Part shown: one piece after another, positions 44,780-53,159 of the stretch
Layout of the letters: the number at the start of each line of letters is the position of its first letter
How positions within the stretch are numbered: the first letter of the stretch is position 1
From: an uncultured Acidimicrobiaceae bacterium
GTDB taxonomy: Bacteria; Actinomycetota; Acidimicrobiia; Spongiisociales; UBA5794
Assembly (NCBI GenBank): GCA_947258375.1
Contig: CAMYIJ010000006.1
Coordinates: 1-64,000, forward strand
Length of the DNA stretch: 64,000 nt
Direction: 5' to 3'
Notes under the pieces: generated by a model
What the model was told of the DNA's origin: nothing
The model's database searches: none
What the model saw: the letters and a program-made list of their open reading frames with translations, nothing else
Made by a program: the position numbers and the translations under genes

Positions 44780-44814
44780 CTTCCCCCGGAGGGGGAAGTG
44801 GCGCCTCCGGCGCC
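44780..44814. repeat. GC-rich inverted-repeat element in intergenic region
   Basis: Two perfect hairpins in a row: CTTCCCCC-GGA-GGGGGAAG (44780-44798) and GGCGCC-TCC-GGCGCC (44800-44814). The element lies between the end of pspA (45005) and the start of the methyltransferase gene (44728). Its composition resembles dispersed intergenic repeats of actinobacterial genomes; it could also terminate pspA. The rest of 44759-45004 holds nothing recognised. Confidence 0.55.
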
Positions 44815-45004
44815 GATGGGGGCGCGTGCTCGCCCTGGTTCCCGGCTACAGGTCTCTGTTGCCCTTGCCACTCGAACCACCTCGTACGGGGATCCACGGC
44901 GCGCTCGCGCGCCCCCTACCCTCCTTCGGCGGGGCCCTTCCACCGGATGGGTACGCATGGACTCAGCCAAACTCCCCCGCGTCTGTCCTGCGTCGACTCA
45001 CCCC

Positions 45005-45727
45005 CTAGCCGGTGAGGCCTAGCTCGGCTTTGAGCTCTTCGAGTTTGGCGTCGGCCTGGACCATGTTGATGGCTTCCTTGAGCTCGGACTCGGCTCCCGC
45101 CGGGGTCGCTTCGTGCAGCTCTGCCTTGGCCATCGCCTGGGCCTTGCGGGCCTCGATCTTCTCTTCCACCTTCTCCAGCGACGGCATGTCGTAGTCCATG
45201 GTGTTGGAAAGGGCGTCGACGGCCTTGTTGACCGACTCCTGCATCTTGGCGGCCTCGAGCGAGCCGAGGAGCTCCATACGCTTGGCTGCCAGCTCCTGGA
45301 CCTTCATCGCATTCTGCTGAACTGAGTCCTTGGCCTTCTCGGCCTGCGTCGCCGCAGTGTCGTACTGCGCCCGCAGCGTCCCGAGGTTGTTCTCGGCGGC
45401 CTGGAGCTTCATCGCAAGCGACTGCGCGGTGCGGGTCCACTTCTCGACCCCTTCGACGTCGCCGGCGGACTTCGCCTGCTCAGCGCGCAGCAGAGATTGC
45501 TTGGCCATCTCGCGGGCCTCACCGACGTCATCGGCCGCCTTCTCCATCTTGGACTCGATCTGGGTGCGATGCGCCACGACCTTGGCGGCCTGATTGCGCA
45601 GCTCCTGGTCGCGCTTGCGCGCCGCATTGATCGCTTGCTCGATTTCGATCTCAGGGTTCATCGCGCCCTCGGCGGTGCGCCGGAACAGCGTGGCGATGTA
45701 GCCCCAAAGACGCTTCAGAAATCCCAT
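45005..45727 (-). CDS. pspA: PspA/IM30 (Vipp1) family membrane-stress protein
   Basis: 240 residues, nearly all helical coiled coil. It starts GFLKRLWGYIATLFRR, an amphipathic membrane-binding helix, followed by NPEIEIEQAINAARKRDQELRNQAAKVVAHR and long heptad segments, as in PspA, Vipp1 and IM30. A GGGAAGG site precedes the ATG. These proteins form ESCRT-III-like polymers that stabilise damaged inner membrane. It is the gene just downstream of a TPM-domain membrane protein on the same strand (109 bases apart), a pairing that fits an envelope-stress unit. Confidence 0.9.
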   Translation of the reverse strand: MGFLKRLWGYIATLFRRTAEGAMNPEIEIEQAINAARKRDQELRNQAAKVVAHRTQIESKMEKAADDVGEAREMAKQSLLRAEQAKSAGDVEGVEKWTRTAQSLAMKLQAAENNLGTLRAQYDTAATQAEKAKDSVQQNAMKVQELAAKRMELLGSLEAAKMQESVNKAVDALSNTMDYDMPSLEKVEEKIEARKAQAMAKAELHEATPAGAESELKEAINMVQADAKLEELKAELGLTG

Positions 45728-45835
45728 GGGTTCCCTTCCCTAGTCGCGCTCTACTGCGCGGGTGTTCGGAGTGTCAGATGGCGATTGTACCGGATGGCCC
45801 AGGGCCACGGCTACGGGAGGTGCCGGCCCCGGTCT

Positions 45836-47188
45836 TCAGCGTTTGCGACGCTTCCGGCCGCTCCGCACCCGGCCCGACGTCCCCCCACTCGAGCGCGGTT
45901 TTGAGCTGGACGATCGGCCGGACGATGGGGGGGCCGGACGACCCGGACCGGGGACCGGGTTCGATCTTCCGCTCGACGATGGCGAGCGTGGCGGGGTCGA
46001 ACGCGGCGGCGCGGGTTGCGAGCGACGTCGGAACAAGTCACCCAGGCCGCCGCCGAGGCCCCCGCTGTTGGAGCGCCGGGTGTTGCGGCGCCGGCTGTTC
46101 ATCATTGCGCCGCCGGCCAGGATCAGCAGGTCCATGAGACTGCCGCCGCCGCCTGACGACCGCCGGCTGGTGCGACGCTGGTAGGTCGACGGGCCGGGAA
46201 CAGTGGTGCGGGGGGCCGGCGCCGGAGCTGAAGGGCGGGAGGATGGACGCGGTGGCGCCTCCTCCGGGAGGCGCTTCGGCTCCGGGCGTTCCGGGAGGGG
46301 CTTGTCATCGAGTATCGCCTCTGCGGAGTCGAGCTGCCAGATAGCCACATCGAGCTTGTTGGAGAGATCCACCAGGCCCTGGGCCGTATCGGTCTTCGGG
46401 AGAGCCTCGGAAGCCGCGTTGTAGGTCTCGGTCGCCTGCTCATAGAACCGGCTGGCCCGAGCGTTGTCGGCCACCCTGACTTCGTCTTCCATTGCGAGGA
46501 CATCGTTGGCGATATCGTTGAGCTGCTCCTGGATCAGCAACCGCGCCTGGCTGAGCCGGTTCTCGTCCACGACTTGCTCCTTGGCCTTGGCGCGGCGCGA
46601 CATCCACCACAGGAACACAACGATGCCGCCCACGATCACGACGAACCATAGGAATCCGTTGCCGCCGCCCTCGCCGGCGGGCTGTGCGGTCTGCGTCGTT
46701 TGGGTGGCTACGGTCGTCGGCACGGGCACCGGATTGGCCGCCGATCCGACGGGCACGCCGGTGATCTGGCCGACAAACGCGGCCGCCAGATCGAAGTCGG
46801 AGCCGGGGGTATCGACAGCGGTGTCCAGCGCTCTCTCGAAGTCGGCCTCGTCGTAGACGTCTCCTTCTCCGGCGTACCCCAGGGTCTCCGGTGCGATCAC
46901 CAGAACGATCCCGCGTCCGACGGCGAACTGCACATTGTCGGCAAATGTGGTGGCACCGGCCGCCGGCTCCTCGCTGAGGACCACGAGCGAGAACCCTTCA
47001 CCGGCGTTGCGCATGGTGGCCACCAGATCCCCGGCCTGGTCCTCGGAGATCGAAGCGCCCCGCTCGACGTAGAAGCCTTCGTTGGCAACGGCGTCGGCCA
47101 CTTCGGCGACCTCGGCGGCCAGGGCGGGGCCCGCGGTCAGGAAGATCGCAAACAGGGCGGACAGGGACAGGATCATGGCTCGTCGCAT
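45836..47188 (-). CDS. TPM-domain membrane protein with basic low-complexity tail
   Basis: 450 residues from the ATG at 47188. An ATG at 47212, fused to the preceding stop as TGATG, would give eight more residues and translational coupling. It has a signal peptide (MILSLSALFAIFLTAGPALA), then a TPM domain (about 25-150: EVADAVANEGFYVERGASIS, GFSLVVLSEEP, RGIVLVIAPETLG). A membrane helix (GFLWFVVIVGGIVVFLWW) and a cytoplasmic coiled coil follow. The last ~110 residues are rich in Arg, Ser, Pro and Gly and end in RSGRKRRKR. TPM proteins occur beside PspA-type stress genes in actinobacteria. Exact role unknown. Confidence 0.78.
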   Translation of the reverse strand: MRRAMILSLSALFAIFLTAGPALAAEVAEVADAVANEGFYVERGASISEDQAGDLVATMRNAGEGFSLVVLSEEPAAGATTFADNVQFAVGRGIVLVIAPETLGYAGEGDVYDEADFERALDTAVDTPGSDFDLAAAFVGQITGVPVGSAANPVPVPTTVATQTTQTAQPAGEGGGNGFLWFVVIVGGIVVFLWWMSRRAKAKEQVVDENRLSQARLLIQEQLNDIANDVLAMEDEVRVADNARASRFYEQATETYNAASEALPKTDTAQGLVDLSNKLDVAIWQLDSAEAILDDKPLPERPEPKRLPEEAPPRPSSRPSAPAPAPRTTVPGPSTYQRRTSRRSSGGGGSLMDLLILAGGAMMNSRRRNTRRSNSGGLGGGLGDLFRRRSQPAPPRSTPPRSPSSSGRSNPVPGPGRPAPPSSGRSSSSKPRSSGGTSGRVRSGRKRRKR

Positions 47189-47211
47189 GGGAGCCAGGAT
47201 AGGACAGTTCA

Positions 47212-48129
47212 TCAGCGGCGGCCGATTACGGCCCGCAGGAAGAACAGCAGATTGGCGGGACGCTCCGCCATCCGTCTCGTGAGGTAGGGGTACCACGCGA
47301 CGCCGTAGGGCACGTAGATTCGCAGCGGGTAGCCGGCGGCGACCAGCTCGCGCTGGAGCGCCCCGCGCACCCCGTAGAGAAGCTGAAACTCGTATGGCGC
47401 CTTGCGCTGCGGGATCAGCTTCTTGGCGAGGGCAAGGCGCCCGTCGTCGTGAGAAGCGATAGCAGGCTTGACCTCCGGCGCTTGCATGAGCAGCGTCAGC
47501 AACGAGTCGAAGCTGGCGTCGACGTCTTCTCCGGACTGGAATGCGACCGATTCCGGCTCGGCGTAGGCGCCCTTACAGATCCGGATGTGCCCGCCGAGTG
47601 GAATCAGCCTGTCCAGGTCCGCTTTGGTGCGGTGCAGGTAGGACTGCACTGCAATTCCCAGGTTGCCGTGGCGTTGCTGGGCTTCCTGGTAGATGGAGAT
47701 GGTCGATTCGGTGTGGTCGCTCTCCTCCATGTCGACGGTGACGGTGGTCCCGACCTCTGCGGCCCGGGCCGCAAGCTCACTCAGCGACTCCGCCGCCAGC
47801 TCGTCATCGAGACCCATGCCGAGTTGCGTCAACTTCACCGAGATGTTCGCCGGCAGGCCGGATTCCCCGATCCGATCAAGGCAGGCCATGTAGTCGTCAC
47901 GCGCCCTGATTGCCTCCGACCGCTCAGTCACGTGCTCGCCGAGATGATCGAGCGAAACTTCACAGCCGGCTTCAACCAGGGTCGCGGCGACGCTCATCGC
48001 CTCATCGAGCGTTTCCCCCGCAACGAAGCGGCGGGCGACGGCACGCCCGGGTCGGGTCTTGGTGAAAGTGCTGCGGAAGGGCCCAAACTCGGTGAGGGCC
48101 AGAACCGCGCGCCCCACAATGCCTGCCAT
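47212..48129 (-). CDS. Monofunctional proline dehydrogenase
   Basis: 305 residues from the ATG at 48129, which follows the proC stop by 10 bases with GGACGGA upstream. It is a flavin-dependent PRODH barrel: VSLDHLGEHV, LPANISVKLTQLG, VTVDMEESDHTEST, VQSYLHRTKADLDRL, RICKGAYAEPESVAF. The C-terminal substrate-binding YPYLTRRMAERPAN has the paired arginines. It oxidises proline to pyrroline-5-carboxylate. It shares an operon with proC, which runs the opposite way in metabolism, so the two enzymes could cycle proline and P5C. The TPM gene's start touches its stop. Confidence 0.92.
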   Translation of the reverse strand: MAGIVGRAVLALTEFGPFRSTFTKTRPGRAVARRFVAGETLDEAMSVAATLVEAGCEVSLDHLGEHVTERSEAIRARDDYMACLDRIGESGLPANISVKLTQLGMGLDDELAAESLSELAARAAEVGTTVTVDMEESDHTESTISIYQEAQQRHGNLGIAVQSYLHRTKADLDRLIPLGGHIRICKGAYAEPESVAFQSGEDVDASFDSLLTLLMQAPEVKPAIASHDDGRLALAKKLIPQRKAPYEFQLLYGVRGALQRELVAAGYPLRIYVPYGVAWYPYLTRRMAERPANLLFFLRAVIGRR

Positions 48130-48139
48130 CTGATCCGTC

Positions 48140-49006
48140 CTATTCGCCGGGCTCGGTCGGGACCGGGTGCCTGGCGGCGACATCGGCTGCCGCCTGCTCA
48201 CCGAGAGTCTGGGAACGATCGGCGGCAGACCGAACCGCATCCTCCATCAGGGCACGAAACCCGCCGTCCTCGAGCACGTGAACGGCCGCCGCCGTTGTGC
48301 CTCCGGGCGAGGTGACCTCACCGCGCAGCCGAAAGGCGCTCTTCTCAGACCCTTGCAGCAGGATCCCGGCGCCGCGGATCATCTGGTCGACGAGTTTCTC
48401 AGCAGCATGATGCGGGAGCCCTTCTCGAATTGCGGCTTCCGTCAGCGACTCCGCCAGCAGGAATACATACGCCGGCCCGCTGCCGGAGATCGCAGTTACC
48501 GCGTCGAGCAGGTCCTCGGACAGGCGGATCGTCTCGCCAACCGCGGAGAGGATCGCATCGGCCCTGGCGAACGCGTCTTCATCGACCGCGGTACCCCCGC
48601 AGTAAGCGCTCATCCCCTCGGCCACTGCGGCAGGAGTGTTGGGCATCGAGCGGATCACAGCCACTCCGGGGAGGGCCTGTTCGAAAACGGAGAGAGGCAC
48701 ACCGGCCGCCAGCGAGATCACCAGGTGATCGGTCGTTATCACCTCGCCGACCTGGTCGAGCAGATCGGGAACGTCCTTGGGCTTGACCGCCACGATCACG
48801 ACATCCTGGCCGTTCACGGCGGCCACCGGGTCGAGGATGGTGCGGATCTCCGTCATCCGCTCTGCCTCTTTGGCGCGCTCGGGCCGCCGGGCGACCATGA
48901 CGATTTCGTCGAGGCTCCAGCCGGCACGGACCAGGCCGACGGCGAGAATCTCGCCCATCGCGCCGGCGCCGAGGATGGCCACAGTTGGTCTCATGGCTGG
49001 TGACAT
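48140..49006 (-). CDS. proC: Pyrroline-5-carboxylate reductase
   Basis: 288 residues. An NAD(P)-binding Rossmann start (VAILGAGAMGEILAVGLV) is followed by VVIVAVKPKDVPDLLDQV, VIRSMPNTPAAVAEGMSAY, the C-terminal helical ISGSGPAYVFLLAESLTEAA, and the ProC signature TSPGGTTAAAVHVLEDGGFRALMEDAV. It reduces P5C to proline. It is first in the unit proC-PRODH-(TPM). No other proline genes are in view. Confidence 0.95.
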   Translation of the reverse strand: MSPAMRPTVAILGAGAMGEILAVGLVRAGWSLDEIVMVARRPERAKEAERMTEIRTILDPVAAVNGQDVVIVAVKPKDVPDLLDQVGEVITTDHLVISLAAGVPLSVFEQALPGVAVIRSMPNTPAAVAEGMSAYCGGTAVDEDAFARADAILSAVGETIRLSEDLLDAVTAISGSGPAYVFLLAESLTEAAIREGLPHHAAEKLVDQMIRGAGILLQGSEKSAFRLRGEVTSPGGTTAAAVHVLEDGGFRALMEDAVRSAADRSQTLGEQAAADVAARHPVPTEPGE

Positions 49007-49048
49007 GACGCAATGCTAACTGCGAGCGGAGAAGTTGCTGCTGGGAAC

Positions 49049-50287
49049 CTACCGGCGATCGTGAACCCGGTTGAGCTTGCCGCCCTCGGAGCGGGGAACG
49101 CTGCCGTCGGGAGCAACGGTCACGCTCACCGAGAGACCGAGAGCCGATTTGAGCTTCGTCTTGACCGCCTCGGGATCGACCTCCCGGCCCTCGACCAGCA
49201 CCTCGAGCGTGTCGAGAGTCTGCTCGCGCTCGACGATGAGTTGGAAGTGCGGCGACACGCCGGGGACATCGAGCAGGGCATACTCGACCTGGCTGGGATA
49301 GACGTTCACGCCGCGGATCACCAGCATGTCGTCGGCTCGACCCACGATCGCCGACATGCGGGCGTGGGTGCGCCCGTCGTCCATCGGCTCCCGGGTCATC
49401 GAGCACAGATCTCCGGTCCAGTAGCGCAACACCGGGAATGCTTCCTTGGTGAGGCTGGTGAGCACCAGCACCCCCACCTCACCGTCGGGCAGCACCTCGC
49501 CGCTGTCGGGATCGACCACCTCGGCCAGGAAATGGTCCTCGGCGATCACCAGGCCCTCCCGTGCCTCGGTTTCGCACGAAACTCCCGGTCCGAGCACCTC
49601 CGACAAGCCGTACAGGTTGACGGCGGAGATGTTGAGCCGCTCCTCGATCTCGTCACGCATCGCATCGGTCCAGGGCTCGGCGCCGAGGATTCCCACCTGC
49701 AATGACGTATCGCGGGCGGCCGGTCCGAGGCGCTCCGCCAGGGTGAGGGCGAACGATGGCGTGCAGCAGACGATCTCCGGGGCGAAGTCCTCGATGAGCA
49801 TCAACTGGCGCTCGGTGTTGCCCCCCGACACCGGAACCACCGAGATGCCGGCCCGCTCCGCCCCTTGATGGAGCCCCAATCCCCCGGTGAACAGGCCGTA
49901 GCCGTAAGCGTTGTGAAGGATCCAGCCGGGGCGGCAACCGGCGGCGATCAGGCCGCGCGCCATGCAGTCGGCCCACACTCCGAGATCCGATTCGGTATAG
50001 CCGACGACGGTCGGTTTGCCGGTTGTCCCCGAGCTGGCGTGGATTCGCCGGATGTTCTCCCGTGGCTCGGCAAACAGGCCGAACGGGTAGTTCTCCCGCA
50101 GGTCGGACTTGCGCATGAACGGGTAGTCGGCCAGATCGGCCAGGACCGCCGGATCAGGGAGCCCTTCGAGTCGCTGTGCCATCGGGGGAACGGACTGCCG
50201 CATCCGGTGCACCGTCGCCTGGAGGCGCTCCAGCTGAAGCGCCTCGAGCTGAGGACGAGGCATGGTCTCGATTTCGGGCTGCAGCAT
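49049..50287 (-). CDS. Phenylacetate-CoA ligase family protein
   Basis: 412 residues from the ATG at 50287 (a second ATG abuts at 50290). AMP-forming ligase motifs: IHASSGTTGKPTVVGYTESDL as the P-loop, NAYGYGLFTGGLGLHQGAE, NLYGLSEVLGPGVSCE, and the hinge/C-terminal region with YWTGDLCSM and IRGVNVYPSQVEYALL. This is PaaK-type length and sequence. It activates phenylacetate, or a related aryl acid, with ATP and CoA. No other paa genes are in the window, so the substrate is not certain. It is divergent from the two-component genes. Confidence 0.85.
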   Translation of the reverse strand: MLQPEIETMPRPQLEALQLERLQATVHRMRQSVPPMAQRLEGLPDPAVLADLADYPFMRKSDLRENYPFGLFAEPRENIRRIHASSGTTGKPTVVGYTESDLGVWADCMARGLIAAGCRPGWILHNAYGYGLFTGGLGLHQGAERAGISVVPVSGGNTERQLMLIEDFAPEIVCCTPSFALTLAERLGPAARDTSLQVGILGAEPWTDAMRDEIEERLNISAVNLYGLSEVLGPGVSCETEAREGLVIAEDHFLAEVVDPDSGEVLPDGEVGVLVLTSLTKEAFPVLRYWTGDLCSMTREPMDDGRTHARMSAIVGRADDMLVIRGVNVYPSQVEYALLDVPGVSPHFQLIVEREQTLDTLEVLVEGREVDPEAVKTKLKSALGLSVSVTVAPDGSVPRSEGGKLNRVHDRR

Positions 50288-50345
50288 CATGAGGCACAAC
50301 AATAGGTGCACGAATCCGCGCGTGTCACTCGGTACTCTCGACCCC

Positions 50346-51479
50346 ATGACGGAGCAACCAACGCCGGGTCTGGAGCGAACCCTGCTCTGGATCGCTACTG
50401 GTTACCGGGTTTTTGGTGCCGCCTGGATGGCGCTGATCGGCGTGCTCATCCTGCGTTCGGCGACCGACAAGGCTGGAAAACCCGGGGTCCTGGCGACGTC
50501 GCTGGCGATTGTGATCGTGTGGACCGCGCTCGGTGTCATCCTGGCCTTGCAGCGTCCCCGGCTGCTGCGCACTTGGGGCTTCGTGGCATTCGATATCGCA
50601 CTCGGAGTCTTCTCGGTGGTGGTGGCGGCTTGGGCCGATTCGCCGGTCATCTACGCCGCCGGGTATCCGCTGGCCGCTGTCTTCGGGGCCATTTACGCCA
50701 AAGGAACCGCGGGCGGCGCGGCGGCGGCCGTCGCCCTCACCGGAGCCGCCCTGTCGCGTGTGGCCTGGCGGCCGGATGATCCCAACCAGTTCTCTATCGC
50801 GATCAGCTACCTCTTTTCGGCCGTGGCGGCCACCGGGGCGATCGAAGTGCTGCGGCGCAGCGACCAGAGCCGGGTGGCGGCGGAGGAGGCGCTGGTCGTC
50901 GCCCAGGCAGCACGAGCCCGCGCCGATGAGCGCGCCGAGGTGGCGGCTCACCTCCACGATTCGGTGCTGCAGACGCTGGCGCTGATTCAGCGGGAATCGA
51001 CCTCCTCCGACCCGATCCGGCAGTTGGCCCGGCGCCAGGAGCGCGAGCTGCGGCAATGGCTGTACCGGAGCGAGGATGCCGCTGACCAGGGCTTTCGTGA
51101 CGCGATCAACACAATGGCCGCCGAGGTCGATGACCTGTCGGCCGTCGACGCCGAGGCAGTGGTCGTCGGGGATCGACCGATGGACGCCCGCCACGAAGCC
51201 CTCGTACGCGCCGGCCGGGAGGCCGCAATCAACGCGGTCAAACACTCCGGGGCAGAGACTGTGTCGATCTACGCCGAGGTTGCCGCCGGGGCGACGACAC
51301 TGTTCGTCAAGGACCGCGGCGTAGGATTCGATACGACCGCGGTGCCGGACGATCGACGGGGAATCGCCGACTCAATCGTTGGCCGCATCGAGCGCTACGG
51401 CGGCCGCGCAGCCGTAGAATCGACCCCGGGACAGGGCACCGAAGTCCGGCTCACCATGCCGGAGGAGGCGACAGAATGA
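50346..51479 (+). CDS. Membrane sensor histidine kinase (NarL/DesK-like)
   Basis: 377 residues from the ATG at 50346. The N-terminal half has about six membrane helices (VFGAAWMALIGVLILRS, SLAIVIVWTALGVILAL, WGFVAFDIALGVFSVVVAAW, YPLAAVFGAIYAKGTAGG). Then comes a coiled linker, the HisKA_3 box with phospho-His in EVAAHLHDSVLQTLALIQ, and the ATPase region (AAINAVKHSGAETVSIY, LFVKDRGVGFDT, YGGRAAVESTPGQGTEVRLTMP). It pairs with the LuxR-type regulator, whose start overlaps its stop by 4 bases. The sensed signal is unknown and probably intramembrane, as no extracellular domain exists. Confidence 0.9.
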   Translation: MTEQPTPGLERTLLWIATGYRVFGAAWMALIGVLILRSATDKAGKPGVLATSLAIVIVWTALGVILALQRPRLLRTWGFVAFDIALGVFSVVVAAWADSPVIYAAGYPLAAVFGAIYAKGTAGGAAAAVALTGAALSRVAWRPDDPNQFSIAISYLFSAVAATGAIEVLRRSDQSRVAAEEALVVAQAARARADERAEVAAHLHDSVLQTLALIQRESTSSDPIRQLARRQERELRQWLYRSEDAADQGFRDAINTMAAEVDDLSAVDAEAVVVGDRPMDARHEALVRAGREAAINAVKHSGAETVSIYAEVAAGATTLFVKDRGVGFDTTAVPDDRRGIADSIVGRIERYGGRAAVESTPGQGTEVRLTMPEEATE

Positions 51480-52123
51480 GCGCAGACGACAAGATCCGCG
51501 TGTTCGTCGTCGACGATCACGACTTCTTCCGGGCCGGGATCCGGGCCGAACTGCCGGATGAGATCGACATCGTCGGCGATGCCTCCGAAGTCGCGCCGGC
51601 GATCGAGATGATCCTGGAACGCTCCCCCGATCTGGTGCTCGTCGACGTCCACATGCCGGCGGGCGGCGGGCGGGCAGTCATCGAGGGCGTCCACGAGACG
51701 GATCCCGACGTGAAGTTCCTCGCCCTATCGGCGTCGGACGCCTCCCAGGACGTGGTGGCCACCGTGCGCGCCGGCGCCCGCGGCTACGTCACCAAGACGA
51801 TCTCGCCGGAAGAACTGGCGGAGGCGATTCGGCGGGTCCACGGCGGCGATGCCGTCTTCTCCCCCAAACTCGCCGGCTTTGTTCTCGACGCCTTTGCCTC
51901 GATCGACGTGAAGGACATCGATCCGGAACTCGACCAGCTGACGAAGCGGGAACGCGAGGTACTCCAACACATCGCCCGCGGCTACACGTACCGCGAGATC
52001 GGTGAGCAGCTCTTCATCTCGCCGAAGACCGTTGAGAATCATGTCTCGTCCGTGCTCCGCAAGCTGCAGCTCTCCAACCGCCATGAGCTCACGATCTGGG
52101 CGCACGACCGCAAGCTGATCTGA
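51476..52123 (+). CDS. LuxR/NarL-type response regulator
   Basis: 215 residues. The receiver domain (1-125) has the acidic pair in VFVVDDHDFF, the phospho-acceptor Asp in SPDLVLVDVHMPAGGG, and Lys in GYVTKTISPEEL. The C-terminal LuxR helix-turn-helix reads LTKREREVLQHIARGYTYREIGEQLFISPKTVENHV. It is the cognate partner of the upstream kinase (ATGA overlap). The MtrA-like gene follows 17 bases later, probably in the same transcript and possibly under its control. Confidence 0.93.
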   Translation: MSADDKIRVFVVDDHDFFRAGIRAELPDEIDIVGDASEVAPAIEMILERSPDLVLVDVHMPAGGGRAVIEGVHETDPDVKFLALSASDASQDVVATVRAGARGYVTKTISPEELAEAIRRVHGGDAVFSPKLAGFVLDAFASIDVKDIDPELDQLTKREREVLQHIARGYTYREIGEQLFISPKTVENHVSSVLRKLQLSNRHELTIWAHDRKLI

Positions 52124-52140
52124 GGGGTGGCAGGGTCGCC

Positions 52141-52824
52141 ATGTTGAAAGCCGATCCTCATCCGGATTATCCGCCGGAGGAAGGGCGCTACCTGCGCGGT
52201 AACGATCGCTCGCCGGTGGCGGTGGCGATCGTTCTGCATTGTGACGAGGACAAGATCCCCCCGGACATCGAGGCGCTGGTACGGGCCGGGCTCGAGGCCG
52301 GGGCGGCTCTGGCGGGCACCGTGCAGACACCGAACGTCGGGTTCGAAAAGATCGTCTGCAATGTGGTGGCCAATCCGAACATCCGCTACCTCATCCTCGG
52401 TGGGCCTGAGTCCAAAGGGCATCTCACCGGTCAGGCTCTGAAGGCATTGTTCGAAAACGGCGTCGATGAGCGCAAGCGGATCATCGGGACCGACGCCCCG
52501 CATCCCTTTCTCTACAACCTTCCCATCGAGTTCATCGAACGACTCCGCGATCAGGTCGAGCTCATCGATCTCCAGTTCGAAGGTGATCCCAACCAGATCC
52601 GCAAGGCGGTCTGGTCCTGCTACCAGGAGGACCCAGTCGACTTCGCCGACTACTCGCTGTTCGATCCAGGCGCCTTCCCCGAGCCGCCATACAGCGGCAG
52701 CCTCACCTGGCGGGTCACCAAACCGTGGGCCGTGCCCCCCGAAGAAGAGAAGGGCTCGTTCGATCGGGCCCAGGCGATGGTCGAACGGTTGCGCAACCGC
52801 ACCAGGGGCAGGAGGAAGGGCTGA
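52141..52824 (+). CDS. MtrA-like corrinoid protein (tetrahydromethanopterin S-methyltransferase subunit A homologue)
   Basis: 227 residues. Residues 10-125 match the methanogen MtrA (PF04208): the opening YPPEEGRYLRGNDRSPVAVA, GFEKIVCNVVANPNIRYLIL, and GGPESKGHLTGQALKALFENGVDERKRIIG. His94 sits where the cobalt-ligating His84 of the Methanothermobacter protein lies in the KGH-x-TG/QGHITG motif. The C-terminal membrane anchor of MtrA is absent, and a soluble basic end (RNRTRGRRKG) replaces it. Methanogenesis genes are not expected here, so it probably carries a corrinoid in another methyl transfer or has been re-purposed. Located 17 bases after the response regulator. Confidence 0.82.
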   Translation: MLKADPHPDYPPEEGRYLRGNDRSPVAVAIVLHCDEDKIPPDIEALVRAGLEAGAALAGTVQTPNVGFEKIVCNVVANPNIRYLILGGPESKGHLTGQALKALFENGVDERKRIIGTDAPHPFLYNLPIEFIERLRDQVELIDLQFEGDPNQIRKAVWSCYQEDPVDFADYSLFDPGAFPEPPYSGSLTWRVTKPWAVPPEEEKGSFDRAQAMVERLRNRTRGRRKG

Positions 52825-53004
52825 CCGCACCAGACGCCGGACATACCTCCGGCTGATGCGCTTGCCTCCGGTGACAGCACCACAGCCCAGGCCACTGGCG
52901 GTTGGCGCGAGGTCGCGAAAATCTGTGTACGCAGATGGCCGGACCTCGGACGCGGGTGGGTGCGCGATATCGCTCCTGGTGGCGGGTGATCGGGGCGCCT
53001 CCGC

Positions 53005-53052
53005 CGAACATGCGTACATCCGGGCGAGATATCGCCGTCATGTACGCAAGAA
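53005..53052. repeat. Hairpin-bearing repeat, copy 1
   Basis: 48 bases with TGCGTACAT (53011-53019) and ATGTACGCA (53040-53048) as perfect 9-bp inverted arms around a GC-rich core. The second copy at 53075-53122 matches at 45 of 48 positions and starts exactly 70 bp later. Confidence 0.85.
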
Positions 53053-53074
53053 ACGACGACGGCACAACTCTTCT

Positions 53075-53122
53075 CGAACATGCGTACATCCCGGCCAGAT
53101 ACCGCCGTCATGTACGCAAGAA
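53075..53122. repeat. Hairpin-bearing repeat, copy 2
   Basis: Matches copy 1 at 45 of 48 positions; the outer arms TGCGTACAT and ATGTACGCA are unchanged. The changes fall in the core. Only two full copies are present, so it is not a CRISPR array. Confidence 0.85.
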
Positions 53123-53159
53123 CCACTGGCCTCCGACGGGACAGCGCTCGCGAGCATCT

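Noticed and set aside
53005..53122. Possible CRISPR array
   Set aside because: Only two full repeats, each with internal symmetry, one 22-base gap, and no cas genes nearby.
52650..53126. Minus-strand frame with repeated LAYMTA-type peptides
   Set aside because: Peptide repetition results from the non-coding 48-bp DNA repeats; the frame also runs antisense into the MtrA-like gene.
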